From: CAYJHC01 sp964369465
GTDB lineage: Bacteria; Bacillota; Clostridia; Peptostreptococcales; Anaerovoracaceae
Length of the DNA stretch: 23,513 bases
Direction of reading: 5' to 3'
Assembly (NCBI GenBank): GCA_964369465.1
Contig: CAYJEX010000023.1
Span: 1-23,513 of the forward strand
The notes under the pieces: model-generated
What the model was told of the DNA's origin: nothing
The model's database searches: none
What the model saw: only the letters and a program-made list of their open reading frames with translations
Shown: positions 1-7,151 of the stretch, one piece after another
Position numbering within the stretch: the stretch's first letter is position 1
How the letters are laid out: every line of letters starts with the position of its first letter
Translations under genes and position numbers: made by a program

Positions 1-676
1 TTGCTTCTGTCTTTAGCTTTGTTTCTGATTTTAGCTTTGTATCCGAATTTGAAAGCGTCTCTATTTCTTTTCCATCTTTGGATTTTTTAATATTATTTTT
101 CGCTTTACTAATTCTTTTATTTTTTCTTTCTTCTTTTTTCAATCTCTTCTCATCAATCAAGAAAATTGTTTCTTTAAGTGCACTACGCGGTTTTTCGCCT
201 ATAAGATTTGGTGCTTCTTGTCTAGTTCTCACAAATCCAGCAACTAACAAAAGAAGAAACATTGCTAGTGGGGAAAGTAAGATATGATACACATATTTAC
301 TATGCCACTGCTCATAGCCACTATTCTCTAATATTTCTTCAACTTTGCTATATGTAATTATTTCATGGTGTGTCTTAAGAGCAAAATGATTCATAACAGT
401 AAAGTATGCACTTTCGTGCCAATTAACTGATGCATTATTTAATGCCCACATAGAATCTTCTTCCGAGTATCCTCTCTCCTTCAAAAGGTGTTTCAACGCA
501 TTATATGAAAAATTCATAGTATCAATTCTTGTTTCAACCAATTCTAAGGCCTCAATCCTTTTTTCTGTGAGGGCATTCTTATTCGACATCGTGTCAATAT
601 TATATGACTCAAAAATCATATAACTAATATAAACATTGATTAATGCAATAACAATTAAGAGTATCTTGCTTTTCAT
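1..676 (-). CDS. Two-helix membrane protein with Ltp-like repeats, C-terminus cut by window edge
   Basis: The minus-strand frame from the ATG at 676 stays open for 225 codons to the window edge, so the C-terminus is missing. Residues 4-22 form a hydrophobic N-terminal helix (signal anchor) and 130-149 a second membrane helix. Between them lie two related units, about 56-89 and 91-126. The first reads LKERGYSEEDSMWALNN then VNWHES; the second has KVEEILENSGYEQWHS. This resembles the repeat of Ltp-type host-cell-surface lipoproteins (PF07553), but there is no lipobox cysteine. After the second helix comes a very Lys/Glu-rich tail with a hexapeptide repeat, TKLKSE then TKLKTE. The likely topology puts the repeats outside and the charged tail in the cytosol. 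A GGGAG lies 14 nt upstream and GGGA 5 nt upstream of the ATG. The gene is divergent from rpsT. The reading frame is certain; the family is tentative. Confidence 0.72.
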   Translation of the reverse strand, partial: MKSKILLIVIALINVYISYMIFESYNIDTMSNKNALTEKRIEALELVETRIDTMNFSYNALKHLLKERGYSEEDSMWALNNASVNWHESAYFTVMNHFALKTHHEIITYSKVEEILENSGYEQWHSKYVYHILLSPLAMFLLLLVAGFVRTRQEAPNLIGEKPRSALKETIFLIDEKRLKKEERKNKRISKAKNNIKKSKDGKEIETLSNSDTKLKSETKLKTEA

Positions 677-869
677 TTCAATCCCATTTTCTCCCTTGTA
701 AAAAATAACAAATTATAGTATAGGTATTACACAAGTACGCAACATAAGCATATAATGAAAAAACATTATACACGCTTATATTGTACCACATCTGAACATA
801 TATTTTCCTTTTATCAATGCGAAAATTTATTTTTTATAGTTAGGAAAATTTATTTTTTATTTTTTTTAC

Positions 870-898
870 TTGCCTTGTAGTCATTCTTATTATATACT
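870..898 (+). promoter_or_regulatory. Promoter of rpsT
   Basis: TTGCCT (870-875), a 17-bp spacer and TATACT (893-898) form a good sigma-A type promoter pointing at rpsT. Transcription would start near 905, inside the dyad at 898-929. Confidence 0.65.
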
Positions 899-929
899 AT
901 TCTAGTGGACAATATTGTTCACTAGAATA
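898..929 (+). promoter_or_regulatory. 32-bp dyad/hairpin at the rpsT start site
   Basis: Arms TATTCTAGTG (898-907) and CACTAGAATA (920-929) flank GACAATATTGTT, which is itself self-complementary apart from one G/T pair (908/919). In plus-strand RNA that pair is a G-U wobble, so the whole element folds; in minus-strand RNA it would be a C-A mismatch. A U-run follows (930-934) and the rpsT ribosome binding site begins at 941. It could be an operator over the start site or a leader hairpin acting as an attenuator. Confidence 0.55.
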
Positions 930-953
930 TTTTTATAAGTGGGGAGAACAAAA

Positions 954-1244
954 ATGGCAAATATCAAATCTGCTAAAAAAAGAATCAAGGTTATTGATAA
1001 AAAAACAGCAAGAAACAAAAGAGTAAAAGGTCATATCAAAACAATACTTAAAGATTTTGATACTGCAATAGCTCAAGAAAACCTATCAGAAGCTAAAACA
1101 CAGTTATTTCTTGCAGAAAAGAAATTAATGCAAGGCGTGAGCAAAGGAACAATACACAAAAATACAGCTTCTCGTAAAGTATCTAGACTAGCTCAAAAGT
1201 ATATCAAAGCTGGCGGCTCTTTATCAACAACTAAGGATGCATAA
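954..1244 (+). CDS. rpsT: Small ribosomal subunit protein S20 (bS20)
   Basis: S20 is a 16S rRNA-binding protein of the 30S subunit, needed for early subunit assembly. The 96-residue product begins MANIKSAKKRIKVIDKK, continues with TARNKRVKGHIKT, and is dominated by Lys, Arg and Ala helices, as expected for the three-helix S20 fold. The ATG at 954 was preferred to a start at 939 because GGGGAG (941-946) sits 7 nt before it and S20 proteins start at MAN-KSA. The gene is monocistronic: its own promoter lies upstream and a strong terminator about 55 bp after the stop. The family assignment is secure. Confidence 0.97.
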   Translation: MANIKSAKKRIKVIDKKTARNKRVKGHIKTILKDFDTAIAQENLSEAKTQLFLAEKKLMQGVSKGTIHKNTASRKVSRLAQKYIKAGGSLSTTKDA

Positions 1245-1297
1245 ATCTCACCCGTCCCACTAATACGACATAAGTTAAATGTCATCAAAAACAAAGC

Positions 1298-1327
1298 AAA
1301 ACCGTGGAAGTGTCTCCCACGGTTTTT
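1298..1327 (+). terminator. Intrinsic terminator after rpsT, probably bidirectional
   Basis: Arms AAAACCGTGG (1298-1307) and CCACGGTTTT (1317-1326) form a perfect 10-bp stem with a 9-nt loop, followed by further Ts. The opposite strand also has a T-rich exit, so it may also stop transcripts of the convergent acyl-CoA ligase gene ending at 1365. Confidence 0.85.
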
Positions 1328-1364
1328 AATTTTCTTATTTTTGCTATATTAGCTTTTTTATGAA

Positions 1365-3116
1365 TTATTGATATTCTTTCATCGACTCTTTTCTCTTTAT
1401 TTTTTTTGTTGTAGTTCTAATAAAGTCTTCTTCCCTAATAACTATATTTTTTATGCGTTTATAGCTAGCAATACTTTCATTTAAGTCTTTAATTTGCTCA
1501 TTGAACAACTTGAAAACTTGTTTTTTTCTATTATCTTTGCTTATACTTGTGGCATTTTCATCATTCAAATCTATTCCTTGTTCTTCGTTCAACTTCTCAT
1601 AATCAGGGAAAATTTGAACCCATATTTTTGTATCTCCATCGCCTTCTTCAACTGAGTAAACCATAGAATCCGTAACATATTGCATTTTGTTTATTTTCGC
1701 TTCTAATTCTTCTGGATAGATATTCTTTCCTGTTCTCGTAACAATTACATTTTTCTGTCTGCCTGTAATATACAGCCATCCATCTTTATCAACAAATCCC
1801 AAGTCACCTGTAGAAAACCATCCATCTTCTAAAACTTTTTTTGTTTCCTCTGGCATCTCATAGTATCCCGACATAACATTGTCACCTTTATAACAGATTT
1901 CTCCTATACCACTTTCATCTTTGTTTATTATTTTAAGTTCTCCTGACGGAACAACTTTTCCACATGAACCGGTATGTTTGTATATATCATCAAACATATA
2001 TGTTGCAGTAATTAACGGAGTACATTCTGTCAAGCCATATCCTTGGTATACACCAAAACCCAAATCCATAAGTCCTTTTGCAACATTAGGATTCAATGAT
2101 GCAGCACCACATAGAAACATTTTTAACTCTCCACCAAAATTCGCATATATGTCTTTAAATAGCGTTCTGCTCTTATCTATCCCTATCTTTTTCAAGCTAT
2201 TACTTAACTTGATTCCAGTCTGAAGTTTTTTATCTTTTCCTGTTTTTTTAGCTTGTGCCCATATTTTGTTATATACAGATTCGACTATAAGCGGAACAGC
2301 AACCAGCATAGACGCTTTTGATTCTTGCATGTTTTTCACTACATACTTCAACCCTTCAAAAAATGCTACCGATCCTCCTTGATGTAAAATTACCATTATA
2401 ACAGTACATTCAAATGTGTGATGTATAGGTAAAATAGAAAGAGTTCTTTCAGATTTAAAATCTTCTACTCTACCTGTATCATGTATTACAGTCACAATAT
2501 TTTTATGGCTAATCATAGCACCTTTTGGGTCTCCCGTAGTTCCTGAAGTAAATAATATTGCTGCTACAGCATTCACATCAATTACAGCATCTACGAAATC
2601 TCTTTTTCCTTCTTTAAGAAGCTCATATCCTGATGCAATGAAATTATCTATGTGGGTTTTTTCAGACTTATCAGCTTCATCATGATATACCGTCATTTTT
2701 ATCTTCCATTTTACGTCTTTATACTTTGCAAAAAGTTCTTCGTATTCATCAGTATAAAAAATTGCATCGCATTTCGCTTTTTTAAGGATATTAAATACTG
2801 ATTCTTCTTCTAATTCTTTATCAATAGGGACAATTGTTCCTGTTCCATTAACTGTAGCAAAATATGTAAGTATCCACTGATAACAATTTGCACCCATCAC
2901 AGCTATTTTTTTCCCTTTAAGGCCCATATCAATTAATTTTGTTCCTAACGCATCAACATCTTCTCGAAATTTCTTGTGCGTAATTTCGAAATATTCTCCT
3001 CCTCTTTCTTTTTTATAAAGAAAAGCAGGTTTGTCGCTAAACAACTCTCCATTTGTCACGATCATTTCCTTTAAATCCGATATCTCCCTAATATCAAAAA
3101 ATTTTGTGTTTTTCAT
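1365..3116 (-). CDS. AMP-forming acyl-CoA ligase (FadD-like), second gene of tandem pair
   Basis: The product should activate a carboxylic acid, probably a fatty acid, with ATP and then form the CoA thioester. The 583 residues carry the full ANL-superfamily motif set: P-loop FTSGTTGDPKG (189-199), YGLTE (360-364), STGDLG (435-440), GRQKNVIV (452-459) and the C-terminal TTTKKIKR (568-575) with the adenylation lysine. There is no signal peptide or membrane helix, so it acts in the cytosol or at the membrane surface. The start has AAGGAG six nt upstream. It lies 21 bp downstream of a close paralogue (3138-4943) with which it aligns end to end, so the two are co-transcribed duplicates. The exact acid substrate cannot be read from sequence; other ANL enzymes are less likely given no carrier domain. 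Confidence 0.88.
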   Translation of the reverse strand: MKNTKFFDIREISDLKEMIVTNGELFSDKPAFLYKKERGGEYFEITHKKFREDVDALGTKLIDMGLKGKKIAVMGANCYQWILTYFATVNGTGTIVPIDKELEEESVFNILKKAKCDAIFYTDEYEELFAKYKDVKWKIKMTVYHDEADKSEKTHIDNFIASGYELLKEGKRDFVDAVIDVNAVAAILFTSGTTGDPKGAMISHKNIVTVIHDTGRVEDFKSERTLSILPIHHTFECTVIMVILHQGGSVAFFEGLKYVVKNMQESKASMLVAVPLIVESVYNKIWAQAKKTGKDKKLQTGIKLSNSLKKIGIDKSRTLFKDIYANFGGELKMFLCGAASLNPNVAKGLMDLGFGVYQGYGLTECTPLITATYMFDDIYKHTGSCGKVVPSGELKIINKDESGIGEICYKGDNVMSGYYEMPEETKKVLEDGWFSTGDLGFVDKDGWLYITGRQKNVIVTRTGKNIYPEELEAKINKMQYVTDSMVYSVEEGDGDTKIWVQIFPDYEKLNEEQGIDLNDENATSISKDNRKKQVFKLFNEQIKDLNESIASYKRIKNIVIREEDFIRTTTKKIKRKESMKEYQ

Positions 3117-3137
3117 TTTTTTCTCCTTAATCTATTT

Positions 3138-4943
3138 TTATAGATAGTTTGAATACTCTGCAATTGTTTCTTTTCTTTTGATTTTTTTTGTCGTTGTTCT
3201 AATAAAGTCATTTTCTCTAACTATTATTTTTTTAATTCTCTTGTATACTGCCCAATCCATATTAATCGCTTTTATTTTTTCATCAAGTATGTTATATATT
3301 TCGTCTCTTCTTTTTTCCTTTTCCTCTTCAGAAATCCCTTCTTCATTAACATCAATATTTAATTCTTCTTTAAACTTTTCATAATCTGGATAAATTTGTG
3401 CCCCTACTTCTGTATCGCTATCGCCTTCCTCAATAGCAAAAACCATTGTCTCAATAACCATTTCATCATCATTTAATTTCGCTTCTAGTTCCTCTGGATA
3501 AATATTTTTGCCAGTTTTGGTAACGATTACATTTTTGTGTCTGCCTGTAATATATAACCATCCCTCTGGGTCAATGAATCCCAAGTCACCTGTATGGAAC
3601 CATCCGTCTTTAATCACTTTTGCTGTCTCTTCTGGCATATTATAATATCCAAGCATAACGTTCTCACCTTTATAACATATTTCCCCAATTCCTTGGTCAT
3701 CTGGCTCAAATATCTTAAGTTGTCCCCCTGGGATAACCTTTCCGCAAGAACCTGCATGTCCATAAATATTTTCCCACATTGGAGTAGCAGTAACTACAGG
3801 TGCACATTCTGTCAAACCATACCCTTGTACCATATCAAATCCCAAATCAATAAATCCTCTCAAAGTATTTGGGTTAAGTGCTGCAGCGCCTGAAAAAACA
3901 AATCTTAGCTTGCCTCCAAAGTTGCTATATACAGATTTAAAAATCACCCTTCTTTTATCAATTCCCATTGACAATGCTTTTTTGTTTACTTTTATCGCAG
4001 CATTTAGAAGCTTATCTTTTTTCATTTTTTTCGCTTGTGTCCAAATTCTATTAAACAAAGTTTCCATAATAAGTGGAACCCCTATTATTGCCGTTGCTTC
4101 TGATTCTTGAATATTTTTCAAAATGTATTTTAAGCCTTCATAAAAAGCAGTTGATGCGCCTTGATATAATACAGTCATAATTGACATAGACGACTCAAAT
4201 GTGTGGTGTATAGGCAAAACAGACAAAAAAACGTCATCTGAATTTAATTCTGCATATCCACTCATCCCCATTATTACAGTCACAATATTCTTGTGGCTAA
4301 GCATTACACCTTTTGCAACTCCAGTTGTTCCAGATGTAAATAGAATAACACTCATAACTTCTGGGTCAATTTCTTTCTCTATATATCCCATATATCCATT
4401 TTCTATCAAGTGTTTTCCTTCTTCAATTAGAGCACTACATGTTTCAGGATTTTCTTTATCCTCTTCTTGCTCATAAGAATTCATTATGAATTTATGTTTG
4501 ACATCTATATCCTCTATAAGATTAGCAAATTCTTTAGAATAAAAAATCGCTTTGCAAGATGCAGTTTTTACTAGATTCTCAATCTCTTCTTTTTTCAATT
4601 CTTTATCAAGAGGAACAATAACTCCTACTCCATTTGCCACTGCAAAATATGTAACAACCCATTGGTACGAGTTGGATCCAATAACTGCAATCTTTTCGCC
4701 CTTCAGACCCATATCAAGCAAAGTAGATCCTAGTGCTTCTATATCATCTTTTAGTCTGTTATAAGATATGGAAAAATAATCTCCAGCTTTTTCTTTCTTT
4801 GCCAAAAACGCTGTTTTATCTCCATATAAGCTTGCCCCACTATTTATTAGTTCTTTTAGGTCTTTTATTTCTCTTACAGGGTAAGACCCTCCTATCGGCC
4901 CCGCATATTTACTTTTATTCATTTTTTTCTCAATAATTCCCAT
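3138..4943 (-). CDS. AMP-forming acyl-CoA ligase (FadD-like), first gene of tandem pair
   Basis: This 601-residue ANL-superfamily enzyme is a paralogue of its downstream neighbour, with the same motif order: FTSGTTGVAKG (202-212), YGLTE (375-379), HTGDLGF (450-456), GRHKNVIV and C-terminal IRTTTKKIKRKE. It predicts ATP-dependent acyl-adenylate then acyl-CoA formation. It differs mainly at the N-terminus, which has about 18 more residues (Lys-rich, then GPIGGSYPVREIKDL), and in the P-loop, where VAKG replaces DPKG. The start at 4943 was chosen because AGGAGG lies 9 nt upstream; an internal Met8 has a weaker site. A consensus promoter at 5111-5139 gives a leader of about 160 nt. Retention of two intact copies suggests divergent chain-length or acid preferences, which is inference. 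Confidence 0.88.
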   Translation of the reverse strand: MGIIEKKMNKSKYAGPIGGSYPVREIKDLKELINSGASLYGDKTAFLAKKEKAGDYFSISYNRLKDDIEALGSTLLDMGLKGEKIAVIGSNSYQWVVTYFAVANGVGVIVPLDKELKKEEIENLVKTASCKAIFYSKEFANLIEDIDVKHKFIMNSYEQEEDKENPETCSALIEEGKHLIENGYMGYIEKEIDPEVMSVILFTSGTTGVAKGVMLSHKNIVTVIMGMSGYAELNSDDVFLSVLPIHHTFESSMSIMTVLYQGASTAFYEGLKYILKNIQESEATAIIGVPLIMETLFNRIWTQAKKMKKDKLLNAAIKVNKKALSMGIDKRRVIFKSVYSNFGGKLRFVFSGAAALNPNTLRGFIDLGFDMVQGYGLTECAPVVTATPMWENIYGHAGSCGKVIPGGQLKIFEPDDQGIGEICYKGENVMLGYYNMPEETAKVIKDGWFHTGDLGFIDPEGWLYITGRHKNVIVTKTGKNIYPEELEAKLNDDEMVIETMVFAIEEGDSDTEVGAQIYPDYEKFKEELNIDVNEEGISEEEKEKRRDEIYNILDEKIKAINMDWAVYKRIKKIIVRENDFIRTTTKKIKRKETIAEYSNYL

Positions 4944-4947
4944 TAAA

Positions 4948-4977
4948 TTTTGCCTCCTATTTTTTGCCTCCTATTTT
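4948..4977 (-). repeat. Tandem duplication of the ligase ribosome binding site
   Basis: The 13-bp unit TTTTGCCTCCTAT (plus-strand reading) occurs at 4948-4960 and again at 4962-4974, a period of 14 bp. On the coding strand it places two AGGAGG sites in a row before the ATG at 4943. Only the proximal one is at normal spacing. Confidence 0.85.
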
Positions 4978-5110
4978 ATAACCAAGTTAAAGGTTTTTTG
5001 AAAATCGTTTTGTTTTCAATAATATTTCAGCATATTTTTCTAAAAGTATTCTCGTTTATTCTCATTCATATTGATACATGCTCTAGTATTATAGGAACAT
5101 ATATGGTATC

Positions 5111-5139
5111 ATTTTAGCATATCTTATAGGTAAATGCAA
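5111..5139 (-). promoter_or_regulatory. Promoter of the acyl-CoA ligase pair
   Basis: Read on the minus strand: TTGCAT (5139-5134), a 17-bp spacer, then TAAAAT (5116-5111), with TGC directly before the -10 as in extended -10 promoters. It overlaps the deoD upstream region on the other strand, so the divergent units may influence each other. Confidence 0.65.
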
Positions 5140-5156
5140 TTTTAGGAGGAATTTTA

Positions 5157-5867
5157 ATGAGCACACATATTAACGCAGCAAACAAAGGAGACATCGCTGA
5201 AAGTATACTTCTTCCAGGCGATCCACTTAGAGCAAAGTTCATAGCTGAAAATTATCTAGATGAACCTATTCAATATAATAGCGTTCGAAACATGTTTGGT
5301 TTCACAGGAAGATACAAAGGAACCCCCGTATCAGTTCAAGGAACTGGGATGGGATGCCCATCAATTGGAATATATACATGGGAACTCATTACAGAATATA
5401 ATGTTCAAAATTTGATTCGAGTAGGAACAGCAGGAAGTTTCAATAAAGATGTAAAACTATTCGATGCTGTAATGGCTATTTCTGCATCTACCGACTCAAA
5501 TTACATACATGCATTCGATTCTCATCCTGGATATGCTCCATGTGCGAGCTGGGACCTTCTTACAAAAGCACATGAAATAAACAAAGAAGATAAAATTTTA
5601 GATCTAAAAGCCGGCAACATGGTTACTTGTGATGTATTCTATGAAACGACAGATGATTGGTGGAAAAAATGGGCAAAAATGAATGTTCTTGGTGTCGAAA
5701 TGGAAGCTGCCGCTTTATACATGAACACTGCATATCATAATGTACATGGCCTTGCGTTACTCTTGATAACTGATCATTTTGTAACTGGTGAAAAAGCCAC
5801 AATAGACCAAAGAGAAAAAGGTAACGAAAAGTTGATAGAACTGGCATTAAAAGTTGCGACAAAATAA
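5157..5867 (+). CDS. deoD: Purine nucleoside phosphorylase, DeoD type
   Basis: The enzyme cleaves purine (deoxy)ribonucleosides with phosphate to free base and (deoxy)ribose 1-phosphate in cytosolic purine salvage. The 236-residue length fits the hexameric bacterial class. Visible motifs: His4 near the N-terminus (HINAANKGDIAE), PGDPLRAKF (20-28) for phosphate, RVGTAGSF (88-95), GVEMEAAALY (179-188) for ribose, and ITDHF (204-208) with the catalytic Asp of this class. AGGAGG lies 7 nt before the ATG. A hisD-family gene follows after only 19 nt, so the two are probably one transcript; there is no obvious shared pathway. No clear promoter could be pinned down in the 213-bp divergent gap. Confidence 0.95.
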   Translation: MSTHINAANKGDIAESILLPGDPLRAKFIAENYLDEPIQYNSVRNMFGFTGRYKGTPVSVQGTGMGCPSIGIYTWELITEYNVQNLIRVGTAGSFNKDVKLFDAVMAISASTDSNYIHAFDSHPGYAPCASWDLLTKAHEINKEDKILDLKAGNMVTCDVFYETTDDWWKKWAKMNVLGVEMEAAALYMNTAYHNVHGLALLLITDHFVTGEKATIDQREKGNEKLIELALKVATK

Positions 5868-5886
5868 AATACAAAAGGAAATTCAA

Positions 5887-7149
5887 ATGCAAAAAATAAA
5901 AACTTGCAAACCAATAGCAGAGTCATATAATGTGTTGCTTTCAAATACAGTCAACGAAATCATCAATAGTGTGCGTTCAAATGGAGATGACGCCCTTATT
6001 TCATATAATGAGAAATTTGAAGGTAGTAGCAGAAAGTCTTTGCGCATAACAACAGCAGAAATTCAAGAAGCTTATTCAATGGTTTCAGATAAAGATATAG
6101 AAAGTATTACTTTTGCGGCTAAAAACATAAAGGAATTTGCCGAGGCTCAAAAAAAATCATTTAAACCACTCGATAACATCGAAACAATGGAAGGTGCAAT
6201 ATTAGGGCATAGAATAATACCCATTAATTCTGTTGCATGTTACGTTCCAGGTGGGAACTATCCCTTATTTTCGTCTGCACTGATGTTAATAATCCCTGCA
6301 AAAGTTGCGGGATCTAAGCGTGTAGTTGCAGTTTCACCAACAATGAAAAACAGCAACGTAATACATCCTCAAACGTTGGTAGCAATGGACATAGCTGGTG
6401 CAGATGAAATTTACGCAGTAGGAGGCGCTCATAGTATCGCTGCCCTTGCATACGGAACGAAGCAGATAACTCCCGTCGATATAATAGTAGGCCCTGGAAA
6501 TCAATATGTTGCTGAAGCAAAAAGACAATGTTATGGTCAAGTAGGAATTGATTTTGTAGCTGGCCCAAGCGAAGTTCTGATTATTGCAGATGATACTGCA
6601 CCACCAAAAATAATAGCAGCTGATCTTTTGGCACAGTCTGAGCATGACGTGTTAGCAAAAGGAATTCTCATCTCAACTAGTATGGACATAATCAACGAAA
6701 CACTAGAAGAGATAGAGCTCCAATTAAAAACATTATCTACAAAAAAAATCGCCACAAAAGCATGGCAAGATAATGGCGAAATAATTTTTGTAAATTCTTT
6801 GGAAGAAGCAGTAAATATTTCTAATTTTTACGCACCTGAACATTTAGAAGTAATTGTGCACTCTCCAGATTCAATTATTGATAAGTTAACAAACTATGGT
6901 TCGTTATTCATAGGAAAAGATACAGGAGAAGTGTTTGGCGATTATGCTTCTGGAACAAATCACACCCTCCCAACAATGAAAGCTTCTCGCTATACAGGTG
7001 GCGTATGGGTAGGCACGTTTTTGAAAGTCTGTACATACCAAAAGATGAATGAAAAAGCCTCCAATTCCATTGCACCTATTGTTGCCAAAATGGCTGAAGG
7101 AGAAGGACTTGACGGTCATAAAAACGCTGCTTTAGCAAGAATAAAGTAA
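5887..7149 (+). CDS. hisD: Histidinol dehydrogenase family protein (HisD or HisD-like)
   Basis: HisD oxidises L-histidinol to L-histidine in two NAD-dependent steps using zinc. All key positions are present: Gln250 and His253 in AQSEHD, Glu318-His319 in APEHLE, Asp352 in GDYASGTNH and His411 in GLDGHKNAA, plus the signature IDFVAGPSEVLIIADD (221-236). The ATG at 5887 was chosen (AAAGGA, 7 nt spacing; 420 aa); an in-frame TTG at 5854 would overlap deoD. No other his gene is in the window. The stretch YVPGGNYPLFSSALM and the FLKVCTYQKM segment differ from what I remember of canonical HisD (PGGKAAYPSSVLMN and an FLKR-type motif). A related dehydrogenase acting on another amino or hydroxy alcohol is therefore possible. 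The family is sure; the substrate is less so. Confidence 0.85.
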   Translation: MQKIKTCKPIAESYNVLLSNTVNEIINSVRSNGDDALISYNEKFEGSSRKSLRITTAEIQEAYSMVSDKDIESITFAAKNIKEFAEAQKKSFKPLDNIETMEGAILGHRIIPINSVACYVPGGNYPLFSSALMLIIPAKVAGSKRVVAVSPTMKNSNVIHPQTLVAMDIAGADEIYAVGGAHSIAALAYGTKQITPVDIIVGPGNQYVAEAKRQCYGQVGIDFVAGPSEVLIIADDTAPPKIIAADLLAQSEHDVLAKGILISTSMDIINETLEEIELQLKTLSTKKIATKAWQDNGEIIFVNSLEEAVNISNFYAPEHLEVIVHSPDSIIDKLTNYGSLFIGKDTGEVFGDYASGTNHTLPTMKASRYTGGVWVGTFLKVCTYQKMNEKASNSIAPIVAKMAEGEGLDGHKNAALARIK

Positions 7150-7151
7150 TA

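Noticed and set aside
78..287. 69-codon plus-strand ORF near the left edge
   Set aside because: It is antisense to a longer minus-strand gene with membrane helices and a conserved-looking repeat; the hydrophobic product mirrors a Lys-rich coding stretch.
751..770. TATAATG-aaaaaa-CATTATA dyad as divergent promoters for rpsT and the edge gene
   Set aside because: The -10-like hexamers on both strands lack any -35 at usual spacing, and rpsT already has a better promoter at 870-898.
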